Notes under the pieces: generated by a model
Databases searched by the model: none
Told to the model about the DNA's origin: nothing
What the model saw: only the letters and a program-made list of their open reading frames with translations
Source of the DNA: Aquimonas sp.
GTDB lineage: Bacteria > Pseudomonadota > Gammaproteobacteria > Xanthomonadales > Xanthomonadaceae
Assembly (NCBI GenBank): GCA_022241605.1
Contig: JAKOMQ010000006.1
Location: forward strand, 67,692-131,691
DNA: 64,000 nucleotides
Direction: 5' to 3'
Program-made: the position numbers and the translations under genes
Shown: one piece after another, positions 1 through 9,466 of the stretch
Numbering within the stretch: the first letter of the stretch is position 1
How the letters are laid out: each line of letters begins with the position of its first letter

Positions 1-875
1 CTTGGCGAGCGCACCGACTCGGAGGCATACCGCAGGCCCGTCAGCTGACTCACCCGTCAGAAATCTTGCATCTGCAGCGGACTCATCCGATCGCTTCATT
101 CGCTCTGACACTTACTTGCTCCACTCCCGCATTTCCGAAAGAAAACGGGCGAATTGCAAAAATTTTTGACATCAAACCAGTAAAGCTACTGGTAAACCGG
201 TTTCGTCGCCGGAATATCCACTGATCGCGCAGCGAATTCAATCGCCCGGGTGATTTTGGCTTTTCGACCGAACCCCTCTGCATCGAGCTCTACAGGAGCA
301 CCCTGCCTCGGGGAATATTTAGCCGAGACCTCAGAACCCATCCAAGCTCCAAAAGGAAGGTTGCGTGCCACTGAGCGTCGGATCTAGATCGGCTCATCAG
401 GCCCAAGTGCGGCGCGTTTCCTGGGCCAGAACGCTCGGCGTCCTCCGATCGAGAAGCCCAGCGCGCTGTTGACGCGGTGCGGGCGATCGAGCCACAGCGC
501 GTGATATGGCTACGGACGGACTTTGGGACGACAGCGCGCGCGTTGCTTGGACGCAGCGACTGAGGTTCGACCGGTTCGCCTGCTGCCCGATGCGGGCGGA
601 CGCGACGGCAGTCGGCGCGTCGAATGCGTCGCCATCGCTGCGAGCCCCGTACTCATGCCAAGCAGGCAGGGGCGCTGGCGTGTTGCCGAGTTCGGAAGGC
701 TGCCAACGATCGCTGCGGGCGCATTCGCCCGTGGGTCTGCCCCAGCCACCTCGGGCTGCCCCAAACCCGCCACAATGCCAAGTCGAACAGCATCTGCTGT
801 GCCGCCCGCGACAAAGCCTCAGACACGGAAGATCTGTTGCGCTCGGCACCCTTGCCACCCTTCCAGGAACAGGTC
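1..875. other. Leader region with no convincing gene
   Basis: No open frame here resembles a known protein family. The first 380 bases are visibly richer in A+T than the rest of the window, including a run of seven A followed by five T near 155-170. A 61-codon open frame on the minus strand is listed separately. From about 400 to 870 the sequence returns to high GC. It carries several overlapping frames typical of non-coding high-GC DNA. A stretch at 805-860 resembles part of a dispersed element seen at 45.1 kb. Confidence 0.5.
186..371 (-). CDS. Possible small hypothetical protein (61 aa)
   Basis: The frame starts with GTG at 371 and stops with TAG at 186-188. The peptide is soluble and balanced in composition; it begins MARNLPFGAW and ends DIPATKPVYQ. 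I recognise no domain. It lies in the A+T-richer left end of the window, so its base composition differs from the neighbouring core genes, which could mean acquired DNA or the remnant of a longer gene. No good ribosome binding site is apparent before the GTG. It may be chance, or the C-terminal remnant of a broken gene. Confidence 0.2.
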   Translation of the reverse strand: MARNLPFGAWMGSEVSAKYSPRQGAPVELDAEGFGRKAKITRAIEFAARSVDIPATKPVYQ

Positions 876-1586
876 ATGACCACCGCATACAACAGCAGCG
901 CGAGAGTACTTTCCTCCCTCCTCATCGCCGTCGGGCTTGCCGCCGGCGGCTGGTTCGCCGGACAGGGGCTGGCCAAGTTCCGCACCGATGATCGCTACGT
1001 GGTGGTCAAGGGCCTGGCCGAGCGCGAGGTGCCCGCCGACCTCGTGGTCTGGCCGCTGGGGCACGCGGTGATGGGCAACGATCTGGCCCCGCTGCAGGCG
1101 CAGCTGGATGCCAACACCGATGCAATCCGTCGCTTTTTTCGCGAGGCCGGTTTCGAGGACGCGGAGATCGTGGTGTCGCCGCCCAAGCTGGAGGATCGCG
1201 CGGCCTGGGCGTGGGGCGAGAGCCAGCCGAACGAGCGTTTCCGCTACCAGACCACGTTGACCCTGCGCTCGAACCGGGTGCCGGAAGCCATTGAGGCGCT
1301 GCGCAATACCGGCCGTCTGGTGGCCGCTGGGGTGCTGCTGGCTGAGGGCGGATTTCCGAGCTTCGAGTACACCGGGCTCAACTCGATCAAGCCTGAGCTC
1401 ATCGCGGAAGCCACCGCCAACGCCCGCGAGGCGGCCGAGCAGTTCGCCATGGACGCAAACGCCACCGTGGGCGGCATCCGCAGCGCCAACCAGGGCGTGA
1501 TCACCATCAACGACCGCGACCAGGGCTCACCGCACGTCAAGCTGGTGCGTGTGGTGTCGACGGTGGAGTACTTCCTGAGCAATTGA
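876..1586 (+). CDS. SIMPL-domain (DUF541) exported protein
   Basis: This 236-residue protein has an uncleaved or cleavable N-terminal hydrophobic segment (residues about 9-30) followed by a SIMPL/DUF541 domain. The domain is recognised from the entry segment RYVVVKGLAEREVPADL and from the spacing of the later beta-alpha repeats. SIMPL proteins are periplasmic or membrane-anchored, oligomeric, and mostly of unknown role; some are linked to oxidative-stress tolerance. I chose the ATG at 876 because an AGGA at 865-868 precedes it and the hydrophobic segment follows directly; the frame stays open further upstream but with non-exported composition. It converges on tyrS, with a shared hairpin between the two stops. 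Family confident, function unknown. Confidence 0.85.
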   Translation: MTTAYNSSARVLSSLLIAVGLAAGGWFAGQGLAKFRTDDRYVVVKGLAEREVPADLVVWPLGHAVMGNDLAPLQAQLDANTDAIRRFFREAGFEDAEIVVSPPKLEDRAAWAWGESQPNERFRYQTTLTLRSNRVPEAIEALRNTGRLVAAGVLLAEGGFPSFEYTGLNSIKPELIAEATANAREAAEQFAMDANATVGGIRSANQGVITINDRDQGSPHVKLVRVVSTVEYFLSN

Positions 1587-1602
1587 AGCACCGCCACGGT
1601 CA

Positions 1603-1637
1603 GCCCGGGCGCTGGGCCATTGCCCCCGCGCCCGGGC
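1603..1637. terminator. Hairpin between convergent SIMPL gene and tyrS
   Basis: A perfect 10-bp inverted repeat, GCCCGGGCGC / GCGCCCGGGC, encloses 15 bases. It sits in the 81-bp gap between two convergent stop codons. There is no clear U-tract on either side, so termination would be weak, or the hairpin may act as a 3' end stabiliser for both transcripts. Confidence 0.5.
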
Positions 1638-1667
1638 GGGCCGCAGCGATCGAAGGCCGGCCCGGGA

Positions 1668-2939
1668 TCAGACCCGCAGCGCGGCGTAGCTCTTCTTGCC
1701 CTTGCGCAGCAGAAGGTAGCGCCCGAACAGCAGGTCGGCGCTGCCTATGCGCTGCTCGATGCCGCTGCTGCGGCGGTTGTTGAGATAGATGCCGCCGCCC
1801 TCCAGGTCACGTCGGGCCTGACCCTTGGACGGGCACAGCCCGCTCAGCACCAGAAGGTCGATCAGCGCCGCACCCTCGCCGTCCAGCTGCGCGCGCTCAA
1901 GCTCGGCATTGGGGATCTCGGCGATCACGTCCTCGAACACCGCCTCGGGGGTGTCACCGATCTCGGCGCCGAACAGGATCTGGCTGGCGGCGATCGCGGC
2001 ATCGGTGGCCTCGGCGCCGTGCACCAGGGTGGTCACCTCGCGGGCCAGCGCCCTGTGCGCCTCGCGGGCGCCGGGGTTGGATGCGTGCGCGGCCTCCAGC
2101 GTTTCGATTTGCGCGCGATCCAGGAAGGTGAACTTGCGCAGGTACTCGCTGACCTTGGCGTCTTCGGTGTTCACGAAAAACTGGTAGAAGCGGTAGGCGC
2201 TGGTGCGGGTCGGATCCAGCCAGACCGCACCGGATTCGGTCTTGCCGAACTTGGAGCCGTCGGCCTTGGTGATCAGCGAGAAGGTCCAGCCGTAGACCGG
2301 CACGCCCAGCTTGCGACGCACGAACTCGGTTCCGGCGGTGATGTTGCCCCACTGGTCGGAGCCGCCGATCTGCAGCTCGCAGTCGAGTTCCTTCCGCAGG
2401 TGGTAGAAGTCGTAGGCCTGCAGCAGCTGGTAGCTGAACTCGGTGTAGCTGATGCCGCTGTCGCCGGCCATGCGCGATTTCACCGAGTCCTTGGCCAGCA
2501 TCGCGCTCAGCGGAAAGTGCTTGCCGACATCGCGCAGGAAATCGAGAAAGGACAGCGGCGCGGTCCAGTCGGCGTTGTCGACCAGCACGGCCGGGTTGGC
2601 GCCCTCGAAGGCCAGCAGGCGCGCCAGCTGCGATTTGATGCAGGCGATGTTGTGGCTGAGCTGCTCACGCGTCAGCAGGTTGCGCTCGGCCGACTTGCCG
2701 GAAGGGTCGCCAATCATGCCGGTGGCGCCGCCGGCCAGCGCGATTGGGCGGTGGCCGGCGCGCTGGAAGCGGCGCAGGGTGAGCTGGCCCATCAGATGGC
2801 CCACATGCAGCGAGTCGCCGGTGGGATCGAAACCGCAGTAGAGGGTGATCGGACCCTCGGCCAGTCGCTTGCGCAGCGCATCGGTGTCGGTGCAGTCGGC
2901 CATCAGGCCGCGCCAGATGAGGTCGTCGATCAGGTCCAT
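1668..2939 (-). CDS. tyrS: Tyrosyl-tRNA synthetase
   Basis: This cytoplasmic class I synthetase charges tRNA-Tyr with tyrosine. The 423-residue protein has the normal bacterial length. The HIGH motif appears as HVGH at residues 45-48. The KMSKS loop appears as KFGKT at 230-234, the usual TyrRS form. The tyrosine-pocket signature GGSDQWGN lies near 192-199. The last 60-70 residues form an S4 RNA-binding domain. The ATG at 2939 was chosen because it opens with MDLIDDLIWRG, as in other gammaproteobacterial TyrRS; the frame is open further upstream without family resemblance. It lies downstream of a MITE-like repeat that separates it from the diguanylate cyclase gene, so it may have its own promoter. 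Confidence 0.97.
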   Translation of the reverse strand: MDLIDDLIWRGLMADCTDTDALRKRLAEGPITLYCGFDPTGDSLHVGHLMGQLTLRRFQRAGHRPIALAGGATGMIGDPSGKSAERNLLTREQLSHNIACIKSQLARLLAFEGANPAVLVDNADWTAPLSFLDFLRDVGKHFPLSAMLAKDSVKSRMAGDSGISYTEFSYQLLQAYDFYHLRKELDCELQIGGSDQWGNITAGTEFVRRKLGVPVYGWTFSLITKADGSKFGKTESGAVWLDPTRTSAYRFYQFFVNTEDAKVSEYLRKFTFLDRAQIETLEAAHASNPGAREAHRALAREVTTLVHGAEATDAAIAASQILFGAEIGDTPEAVFEDVIAEIPNAELERAQLDGEGAALIDLLVLSGLCPSKGQARRDLEGGGIYLNNRRSSGIEQRIGSADLLFGRYLLLRKGKKSYAALRV

Positions 2940-3036
2940 GAGGGGGCTTCGCAAGGGCTGCTGCAGGCCGGACGGCCTGCTGGGGCCGCACAGGGTGCGC
3001 GAGCCGCTGGAGAAGCTCAAGGCCGGGCGACGCACT

Positions 3037-3215
3037 CAGGGCGTGTGAAAGAACCCAGACGCCGTAGTGAGGGGATCGCTGGGCGTTCGTGGCAAGGCGC
3101 ACTGAGCGAATTCAAGGCAGTTTGGCGGGCTGAATGACCGCGCAATTCGCGAAGCGCTGCCGCCACGGGCGTCCAGAGGCGGCGGCAGTAGGCGGAGGGT
3201 TCTTGCAGGCTCTCA
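3037..3215 (-). repeat. MITE-like element copy 1, abutting a stop codon
   Basis: About 178 bp, roughly 80% identical by eye to the copy at 30541-30723. The left end reads GGGCGTGTGAAAGAACCC. The right end, read on the minus strand, is TGAGAGCCTGCAAGAACCC, so the termini are imperfect inverted repeats. The right end coincides exactly with the TGA stop codon of the diguanylate cyclase gene (3213-3215). The interior contains the shared segments CAGACGCCGTAG and CGCTGGGCGTTCGTGGCAA. It carries no transposase and is too short to code for one. Confidence 0.75.
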
Positions 3216-4403
3216 GGCCGACGCGTCCGCGCCGCGGCCGTCCATCGCCACCTCGATCCGGTTGCGACCGTTGGCCTTTGCTCGGTACAGCGCTGCATCC
3301 ACCCGCTTGAGCAGGGCATCGACATCCGTGTCGATCGCGGCACGGCCCCCGCCGACGCCAATGCTGATGCGCAGACTCAGGCCCGCGCCTTCCCAGTCCA
3401 ACAGTGGCGCGCCCTCCAGTTCGGCGCGCAGGGCCTCCGCGCGTTCAGCGGCGGCAGCCAGGGGCGTGGCAGGCAGCAGCACGGCAAACTCCTCGCCGCC
3501 CCAGCGCGCGGCCAGCTCCTGGGTGCCGGGGAAGGCCCGCTGCAGACGACGACCGAACTCCGCCAGCACGGCATCGCCCGCCGCGTGACCAAGCCCGTCG
3601 TTGATGTGCTTGAAGTGGTCGCAATCGATCATCAGCAGTGCGAAGGGCTGGCCGCGCTGCCGCGGATCCGCGGCCATGGCGCGCAGCGCGCCCTCGAAGC
3701 GACGCCGATTGGCCAGGCCCGTCAGCAGGTCGCGTCGACTCTGCAGCTCAAACTGGTCGCGCTGGCGCGCCAGCTCGATGCCCTGGCGCACCCGCAGCCA
3801 GTATTCGGCATGGCTGCGCCGAAGCACCGCAAGCGCATAGACGAGAAAAAGCCCAACCGCCAACACCAGCAGCCCTTGACCGGGTGGAGACTCCGGCTGG
3901 AACCAGAGCCCCAGCAGTGGCGGCAATCCGATCAGCAGGATGCCTGCAGCGGCCAGCCCCTCACGCATCGCGAACGTGTGCGCCATCGCGGCTACAAAGG
4001 CGACGGTGCAGAACAGGGCGATCGAGTGACCCACACCAGGCGCAGTCCACAGCAGCAAGGCGAGCATGCTGCCGCCCCATAGGGCGCCGCTGGTCAGCAC
4101 CGCGCACCACGCCAGCACCACGGCGCGCGGTGCGCCCACCCCGTCGGCATGTCGGTGCAGCCGATGGCGAAGCACCGCCAACGCTGCGAAAAGCGCGAGC
4201 GGCAGCCACAGTGCAAGGCCGTCCAGCTGCTGGGGCCAGGCGGTCAGGGCCCAGCCCAACACATAGAACGGGCCGCCGAGACGTGCCCGGGCGAGGATGT
4301 CCGCATGCGCCTCGCGCGCCTCGGCCAGCGCAGGATCCGGATCTTCAACGAGTTCGCCTGGCCGCGGTTCTGAACTCGACGAAGTGTTGAACACGATCTT
4401 CAT
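3213..4403 (-). CDS. Membrane-anchored GGDEF diguanylate cyclase
   Basis: This 396-residue protein has five or six predicted transmembrane helices (about residues 45-190), a short coiled segment, and a C-terminal GGDEF domain. The catalytic signature GGEEF is at 302-306, preceded by the substrate-binding segment DCDHFKHINDGLGHAAGD, so cyclic-di-GMP synthesis from two GTP is expected. No RxxD inhibitory I-site sits at the usual place before GGEEF; the residues there are TQELAARW, so product inhibition is probably absent. The membrane part matches no sensor domain I recognise. The start ATG at 4401-4403 is the only one upstream of the membrane region. Its stop codon forms the end of a MITE-like repeat. 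It is transcribed divergently from the M28 peptidase gene. Confidence 0.9.
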   Translation of the reverse strand: MKIVFNTSSSSEPRPGELVEDPDPALAEAREAHADILARARLGGPFYVLGWALTAWPQQLDGLALWLPLALFAALAVLRHRLHRHADGVGAPRAVVLAWCAVLTSGALWGGSMLALLLWTAPGVGHSIALFCTVAFVAAMAHTFAMREGLAAAGILLIGLPPLLGLWFQPESPPGQGLLVLAVGLFLVYALAVLRRSHAEYWLRVRQGIELARQRDQFELQSRRDLLTGLANRRRFEGALRAMAADPRQRGQPFALLMIDCDHFKHINDGLGHAAGDAVLAEFGRRLQRAFPGTQELAARWGGEEFAVLLPATPLAAAAERAEALRAELEGAPLLDWEGAGLSLRISIGVGGGRAAIDTDVDALLKRVDAALYRAKANGRNRIEVAMDGRGADASA

Positions 4404-4519
4404 CCCTGACCTGTGGCGCAGCGCCGACGGTGCGGCGAGACGAATTTCTGGCGCACTGCGTCAGACTCTCACGGCACTGCTATGCAAGACTCGCGCCTTT
4501 GGAGGCTCAGGACCGCCGC

Positions 4520-5977
4520 ATGCCCCTCGACCGTCTTCTCCCGCCGGCACTGCTGGCTGCACTGCTTCTCGCGCCGGCCGCAGAGGCAGCCCCACACGCG
4601 GGCCGCAGCACGCCACTGCCGACCGTGGTGGTGGATATCCACGCTGCGGGCAGCACTCGGGTAGAGGCACTCAAGGCGGCCGAGGGTGTCCAGTGGTTCG
4701 CGGAATTCGGCAATGAGCTGCTGCTTGGCGTCGAACCGGAGAGCCTCGCCGTTTGGCTGACCCGAGAAGGGGTGCGCGCAGGGCCGCCGGCACTCGCCGC
4801 CGACGAGCTGGTGGTGCGCGATCTGGTCTGCGGCGTTCACTCACCCGAACCGGTGCTGGACACGGTGGGCGGCTACAGCCTGGTCAGGCGCCCCGCACCG
4901 CTTGCGCGCGCCGCCGGGCTGGTCGGAGTGGGCGGTCGGCCGCTGCCGGCCGACGGCGTGATCGCCTGGGAGGTGGCCAACCGCCCCGAAGCCCGGGCCA
5001 AGGGTGCCGCGGACGCGCAGGTCCAGGCTCTGGTGGACCGGATCGATACCGAGCGCTGGTTCGCTGCCGTGGAGGACTTGTCCACCTTCAATCGCAACAG
5101 CTTCAATCCTGAGCTTGCGATGGCGCACGACTGGATCCTTGCCCGATTCGCTGGGGCTGGGCTTGCCACCTCCAGCCACACCTTCGAGCTGGGTGGTGCC
5201 AGCTGCAACCCGCAGCGGCCCCTCACCACGCTGGCCAATCCGATCGGGTTCCGGGCCGGCACCACGCGCCCGGACGAGTGGATCGTGGTCGGCGCCCACT
5301 ACGACGCGCGCAACAATGTGCTGTGCGACACCAGCACGCAGCCGCAGCCCGGCGCCAATGACAACGCCTCCGGCTGTGCCGGCGTGATCGAGCTGGCGCG
5401 GGCTTTCCAGGGCCTGCGCACCGAGCGCAGCCTGGTGTTCGCCTGCTTTGCCGGCGAAGAGCAGGGCCTGGTCGGCGCGCGTGCCTGGGTCGGCAGCCTG
5501 CAGTCCTCGGGGGAGCTGGCCCGCATCCAGCACATGATCAATCTCGACATGATCGCCCACGCCATCAACGACAGCCTGGCGGCCCGCGCCGAGACCACCC
5601 CCGCGCACGCAGGCCAGCTGGCGCGCTATGCGGACGCGGCCGCGCTGTACGCCCCCGAGCTTGGATTGATTCTCTCCACCAACACCCAGGCCTACTCGGA
5701 TCACTGGCCCTTCATCGAGCGCGGTATTCCGGGGGTGTTCACATGGGAGAACGGCGCTGGCATCTATCCGCACTACCATCAGGCGACAGACCTGCCACAA
5801 AACATGGCGCGCGCCCATGCGTTGGCCGGCGGCATACTGCGCATGGATGCTGCGGTGTTGGCCGGCTTGGCGGTGCTGATGCCGCCGCTGCTGTTCGCCG
5901 ATGGTTTCGAGGCCAATGCCTCGGCTGCCTGCGGCACGGGATGTGCAAGCGCTGCCGACGGCGGACGCTCCGACTGA
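4520..5977 (+). CDS. Secreted M28-family zinc peptidase
   Basis: This 485-residue protein begins with a classic signal peptide (MPLDRLLPPALLAALLLAP, cleavage after AEA). It has an N-terminal region of about 190 residues and then an M28 aminopeptidase-type catalytic domain. The expected two-zinc ligands are visible: His260 in GAHYDA, Asp281 in GANDNASG, the Glu313-Glu314 pair in AGEEQG, Asp343 in NLDMIAH and His395 in SDHWPF. It should act outside the cytoplasm, removing N-terminal residues from peptides. The ATG at 4520 was preferred over an in-frame ATG at 4430 because the signal peptide starts there; a GGAGG lies 14 bases upstream. The extreme C-terminus carries LLFADGFEA followed by a short cysteine-containing tail. 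A closely similar motif ends the FG-GAP protein at 36.3 kb. Confidence 0.92.
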   Translation: MPLDRLLPPALLAALLLAPAAEAAPHAGRSTPLPTVVVDIHAAGSTRVEALKAAEGVQWFAEFGNELLLGVEPESLAVWLTREGVRAGPPALAADELVVRDLVCGVHSPEPVLDTVGGYSLVRRPAPLARAAGLVGVGGRPLPADGVIAWEVANRPEARAKGAADAQVQALVDRIDTERWFAAVEDLSTFNRNSFNPELAMAHDWILARFAGAGLATSSHTFELGGASCNPQRPLTTLANPIGFRAGTTRPDEWIVVGAHYDARNNVLCDTSTQPQPGANDNASGCAGVIELARAFQGLRTERSLVFACFAGEEQGLVGARAWVGSLQSSGELARIQHMINLDMIAHAINDSLAARAETTPAHAGQLARYADAAALYAPELGLILSTNTQAYSDHWPFIERGIPGVFTWENGAGIYPHYHQATDLPQNMARAHALAGGILRMDAAVLAGLAVLMPPLLFADGFEANASAACGTGCASAADGGRSD

Positions 5978-6146
5978 CAGGGCCTGCGCGCGCGCCATGG
6001 GTGGCCCACTTGCGGATTGGGCGCGGTGCATGACCGGGTGCAGCAGAGAACCCGCGCTTGCGCCACACCTGCGATGCCCGAATCACGCTCGGAAGGCACG
6101 ATCCAGGCCGCCCCGGGCACACACCTCCGGTACCACACGCCTCGCC

Positions 6147-9100
6147 ATGCCTGCCCTGTCCAATTCGTACGCTCGCCGAAGCCTCCGCAGCATGTTCCTT
6201 GTCGTCCTGCTGATCGCGCCGTTTGGCGTTGCGCTGGCGCAATCGAACTGGGAGCCGGTGCAAGCAACCGCCAAGCGCGCCCTGCCGGCGCATCTTGCGG
6301 CGCTGCAGTCCCTGCCCGTGGGCAGCGTCAGCGAGTGGCGGCGCGGCGCCGACTCCAAGCGCGGCGAGAGCTGGGCGCTGCAGCTGCCGGACGGGCGTCG
6401 CTACACGCTGCAGCTTGAGTCAACCCAGGCCCACGCCAACGGCGACCTCAGCCACTCGGGGTCCATGGTGGGCGCCGACGGGCGCTTCCAGGTATTCCTG
6501 ACCGAAGGACGCGAGGCCAGCTTCGGCAGCTTCGACACGCCCTCGGGCCGGTTCCGATTCGAGGCCCACGGCGACTCCGCCTGGCTGATCGACCTCGGCC
6601 ACCCGGCGCTGCGCGAGGGCGACCTGGCTGCCCCCCTCAACAGCCCGGGCTTCGCCGCGCCGCCACCGCCTGCACCCAAGAGCGTGCAGGTCACCATCGA
6701 TTTGCTGGTGCTCTACAGCGAGGGCTTCGCCGCGCGTTATCCGGGCGAGATTGCGCAAACCCGGGTCAACCATCTGGTCGCTCTGACCAACCGCATCTTC
6801 GCCGACAGCGGCCTCTCGCTGGGGCTCAGGCTGGTCGGCACCGATCCCAATGCCTATCCGGACAGCGAAGGCCCCAACGCTACCCTGCTGCAGCGCATGC
6901 GCGCTGCGCTGCTTGGCCAGTCCACCCATCCGGCGCTTGCGAATCTGCGCAATCGCCGCACCGCCAGCGGCGCCGATCTGGTCACTTTTCTGCGTCCGCA
7001 CGATATCGAGACCCGCGGCAACTGCGGTATCGCCTACCTGTTCGGCGGCGGCGCCAGCAACGGCGTCAACGTTGTCAGCGATGGCTTCAGCTCTTGGTCT
7101 CTGTGTGCAGATGAGGTGCTGGCCCACGAAGTCGGCCACAACTTGGGGGCCGAACACCAGAACGGCGCCAACTCGGCCAACGCCGGCTTTGGCACCGCCC
7201 ACGTCCTGCCCGGCCGGCTGAACACTCTGATGGGCTCCTTTGGCACGGGGCAGCCCGACCGGTTCCGGCGCCTGCTTCGGTTTTCCAACCCGGCCCAGCG
7301 CTGCGGCGGCCAGCCCTGCGGCGTACCCGGCCTTGCCGACAACGCCCGCAGGGTGCGCGACACCATGGCCGCCGTGGCGGCCTACTCCCCCGAACGCAGC
7401 ACCCTGCCCCGCCCGCAGGCCCTGCTCGCGCGTGATCCCGACACGGATGGCGATGGCGTCCCCGACAGCGAGGACGCCTTCCCCTTCGATCCGCGCTACA
7501 CCCGCGACCGCGACGGCGACGGGGTGCCGGACGAGCTGGATGCGTTTCCGGACGACCCCAGCGAGTGGGCGGACACCAACGGCAACGGCATTGGCGACAA
7601 CCGCGATCCCGATATCGATGGCGATGGCGTGCCCAACGCCTCGGATGCCTTTCCGCTGGACCCCACCGAGTGGGCGGACAGCGACGGCGACGGCGTCGGC
7701 GACAACAGCGACGCCTTTCCTCTGGATCCCACCGAGTGGCGCGACACGGACCGAGACGGGGTGGGCGACAACATCGATCCCGATCGCGACGGCGATGGCC
7801 GCCCCGACCTGCAGGCTGGGCCGGGGGCCGCGGCCTTCGATCTACTGGTCGCGAGCCTCGGCACGGATCGTTTGGTCCGCCTTCGTGCCGACAGCGGCCG
7901 CTTCGCCGGCATCGAGATTGCCAAACAGTTCACGCCGGTCGCACTTGGCAGCCAGTCGAGCTTTGCCTGGGACGCAGGCCGCAAGCGGCTGCTCGGCTTG
8001 GTCTCCACCGAGTTGCGCGCGTGGGACCGCGCCACCGGTGCGCTGGGCACGGTCGCACAGAGCGTGCCCGGCGGTCCGCGCCCGGCACTCGCCTCGGCCT
8101 TCCCGACGGGTTTGGCCGTTGAAGCCGACGGCACGGTCTTCGTCGCCGATGACTCCACGCTCCGCATCCAGCGCGTGCACGGCGTCACCGGGCAACGCCT
8201 GCCGCTTGGAAGCTTCGAGCAGGCCAACCTCCTGCAGTCAGCACCGCGTGGCCTGTCAGTGGGCGTACCCGGCCGGCTGTGGTCGCTGGAGCGCAACGGC
8301 CGAGTGCTGGAGCTGGATACCGCCAGCGGTGCCGTACTGCGCAGCCTGCAGCCCAGCGTGGTCGACGGCCCTGCGCTGGCCAACCCCACCGCAATAGCGT
8401 TCGATGCCGCCAACAACCGGATCCTGGTCGCGTGCGCGGCGACCGACCGCGTGCTCTGGATGCGCGCCGACGGCAGCGGCGGCCTGCAGACGCTGGTAGC
8501 GGCGGGCAGCGGCGGCTTGCGTGCGCCTGCAGGGCTGGCCATCGGCCCGGATGGGCGCCTCTATGTGAGCAGCGCGGGCAGCGACGAGGTGCTGCGCTTT
8601 GACGCCGCCGACGGCCGCTTCGTCGACGTTTTCAGCCGGGTTCCGCCGGGCCGCCTGCGAGAGCCGCGCGGGCTGGTGTTCGTGCCCCGCGTTGCCGACC
8701 GCTTTCCGCTGGATGGCGTGCGCGAACTGAGGCCCACTGCCGCGACCTGGTACGACCCGGATCGCCCGGGTCAAGGCTGGGACGTGCAGATCAATGGCAA
8801 CCGTGTGTCCTTGCTCTGGTACACCTACGCGGCGGACGCCACTCCCACCTGGTATCTCGCCAGCGGGGCCTTGGTCGGCAGCGAAATGCAGGCTCCCTGG
8901 CTGCGCTTTGAGTGGGTGGATGGGCGCGCGGTGGCAGAAGAGGTCGGGCAGCTGCACCTGCGTTTTGACGATGAGGAAAGCGCCCGCCTTGACTGGCGCC
9001 TCGGCGAAACCACCGGCAGTGAGCGGATCGTTCCACTGTGGCTGGGCGGTACCGTGGAAACTTCCTGGCCGACAGCCGCCTGGTATGCGCCTGAACAGGA

Positions 9101-9446
9101 TGGTTGGGGCCTGTCGGTTACGCGCGGTGGCGATGTGCTCACCGCCATCGCATTCATCTATGACGCGCAGGGTCGACCCACCTGGGTGGCGGGCAGTGCG
9201 CCTTTCGCCGACGGCCAGGCAAACGTACCGCTGCTGCGCTTCAGCTCCAGCGCACTCTGTCCCGGCTGCAGCGGCGACGCATCGCTGAGCAACGCCGGCA
9301 TCGGCCAGCTGAGATTCAATCCCGGCAGCGGCGGCGCCGGCAGCCTCGACATCGAAGTCATCGCAACCGGAACGGACTGGCGCCGCAGCGGTTTGCCGCT
9401 GCGGCCGCTGAGCGAAAGCCCAACCCGGCCGAACGGCGACCCCTGA
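6147..9446 (+). CDS. Secreted metzincin protease with Ca-binding repeats and beta-propeller
   Basis: This multidomain exported protein of about 1099 residues opens with a signal peptide ending in ALAQ (around residue 31). A propeptide region follows, then a metzincin catalytic domain of reprolysin type. The zinc motif HEVGHNLGAEH is at 327-337 and the Met-turn (LMG) is near 362. Residues about 431-553 are thrombospondin type 3-like repeats rich in DxDxDG, typical Ca2+ sites. Residues about 565-855 form an NHL/SGL-like beta-propeller. Residues about 870-1090 hold two tryptophan-rich modules of the form WYxPxxxGxGW...WY, one of which recurs in the small exported protein at 11.3 kb. An ATG at 6192 is an alternative start giving a shorter signal peptide. 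The stop codon begins a fragment resembling the end of the MITE-like repeat. Confidence 0.9.
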   Translation: MPALSNSYARRSLRSMFLVVLLIAPFGVALAQSNWEPVQATAKRALPAHLAALQSLPVGSVSEWRRGADSKRGESWALQLPDGRRYTLQLESTQAHANGDLSHSGSMVGADGRFQVFLTEGREASFGSFDTPSGRFRFEAHGDSAWLIDLGHPALREGDLAAPLNSPGFAAPPPPAPKSVQVTIDLLVLYSEGFAARYPGEIAQTRVNHLVALTNRIFADSGLSLGLRLVGTDPNAYPDSEGPNATLLQRMRAALLGQSTHPALANLRNRRTASGADLVTFLRPHDIETRGNCGIAYLFGGGASNGVNVVSDGFSSWSLCADEVLAHEVGHNLGAEHQNGANSANAGFGTAHVLPGRLNTLMGSFGTGQPDRFRRLLRFSNPAQRCGGQPCGVPGLADNARRVRDTMAAVAAYSPERSTLPRPQALLARDPDTDGDGVPDSEDAFPFDPRYTRDRDGDGVPDELDAFPDDPSEWADTNGNGIGDNRDPDIDGDGVPNASDAFPLDPTEWADSDGDGVGDNSDAFPLDPTEWRDTDRDGVGDNIDPDRDGDGRPDLQAGPGAAAFDLLVASLGTDRLVRLRADSGRFAGIEIAKQFTPVALGSQSSFAWDAGRKRLLGLVSTELRAWDRATGALGTVAQSVPGGPRPALASAFPTGLAVEADGTVFVADDSTLRIQRVHGVTGQRLPLGSFEQANLLQSAPRGLSVGVPGRLWSLERNGRVLELDTASGAVLRSLQPSVVDGPALANPTAIAFDAANNRILVACAATDRVLWMRADGSGGLQTLVAAGSGGLRAPAGLAIGPDGRLYVSSAGSDEVLRFDAADGRFVDVFSRVPPGRLREPRGLVFVPRVADRFPLDGVRELRPTAATWYDPDRPGQGWDVQINGNRVSLLWYTYAADATPTWYLASGALVGSEMQAPWLRFEWVDGRAVAEEVGQLHLRFDDEESARLDWRLGETTGSERIVPLWLGGTVETSWPTAAWYAPEQDGWGLSVTRGGDVLTAIAFIYDAQGRPTWVAGSAPFADGQANVPLLRFSSSALCPGCSGDASLSNAGIGQLRFNPGSGGAGSLDIEVIATGTDWRRSGLPLRPLSESPTRPNGDP

Positions 9447-9461
9447 GAGCCTGTGAGAACC
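9444..9461 (+). repeat. Terminal fragment of the MITE-like repeat
   Basis: The sequence TGAGAGCCTGTGAGAACC matches the terminus of the three larger elements and, like them, begins with the stop codon of a gene, here on the plus strand. Only 18 bases are similar, so it may be a remnant or a coincidence. It fills the 20-bp gap between the convergent protease and amylase stops. Confidence 0.4.
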
Positions 9462-9466
9462 GGCCT

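Noticed and set aside
3465..3510. I-site (RxxD) in the membrane diguanylate cyclase
   Set aside because: The residues upstream of GGEEF do not contain the RxxD pattern at the right distance.
5886..5977. C-terminal DGFE motif considered as LPXTG- or PEP-CTERM-type anchor
   Set aside because: No hydrophobic helix or basic tail follows the motif in either protein.
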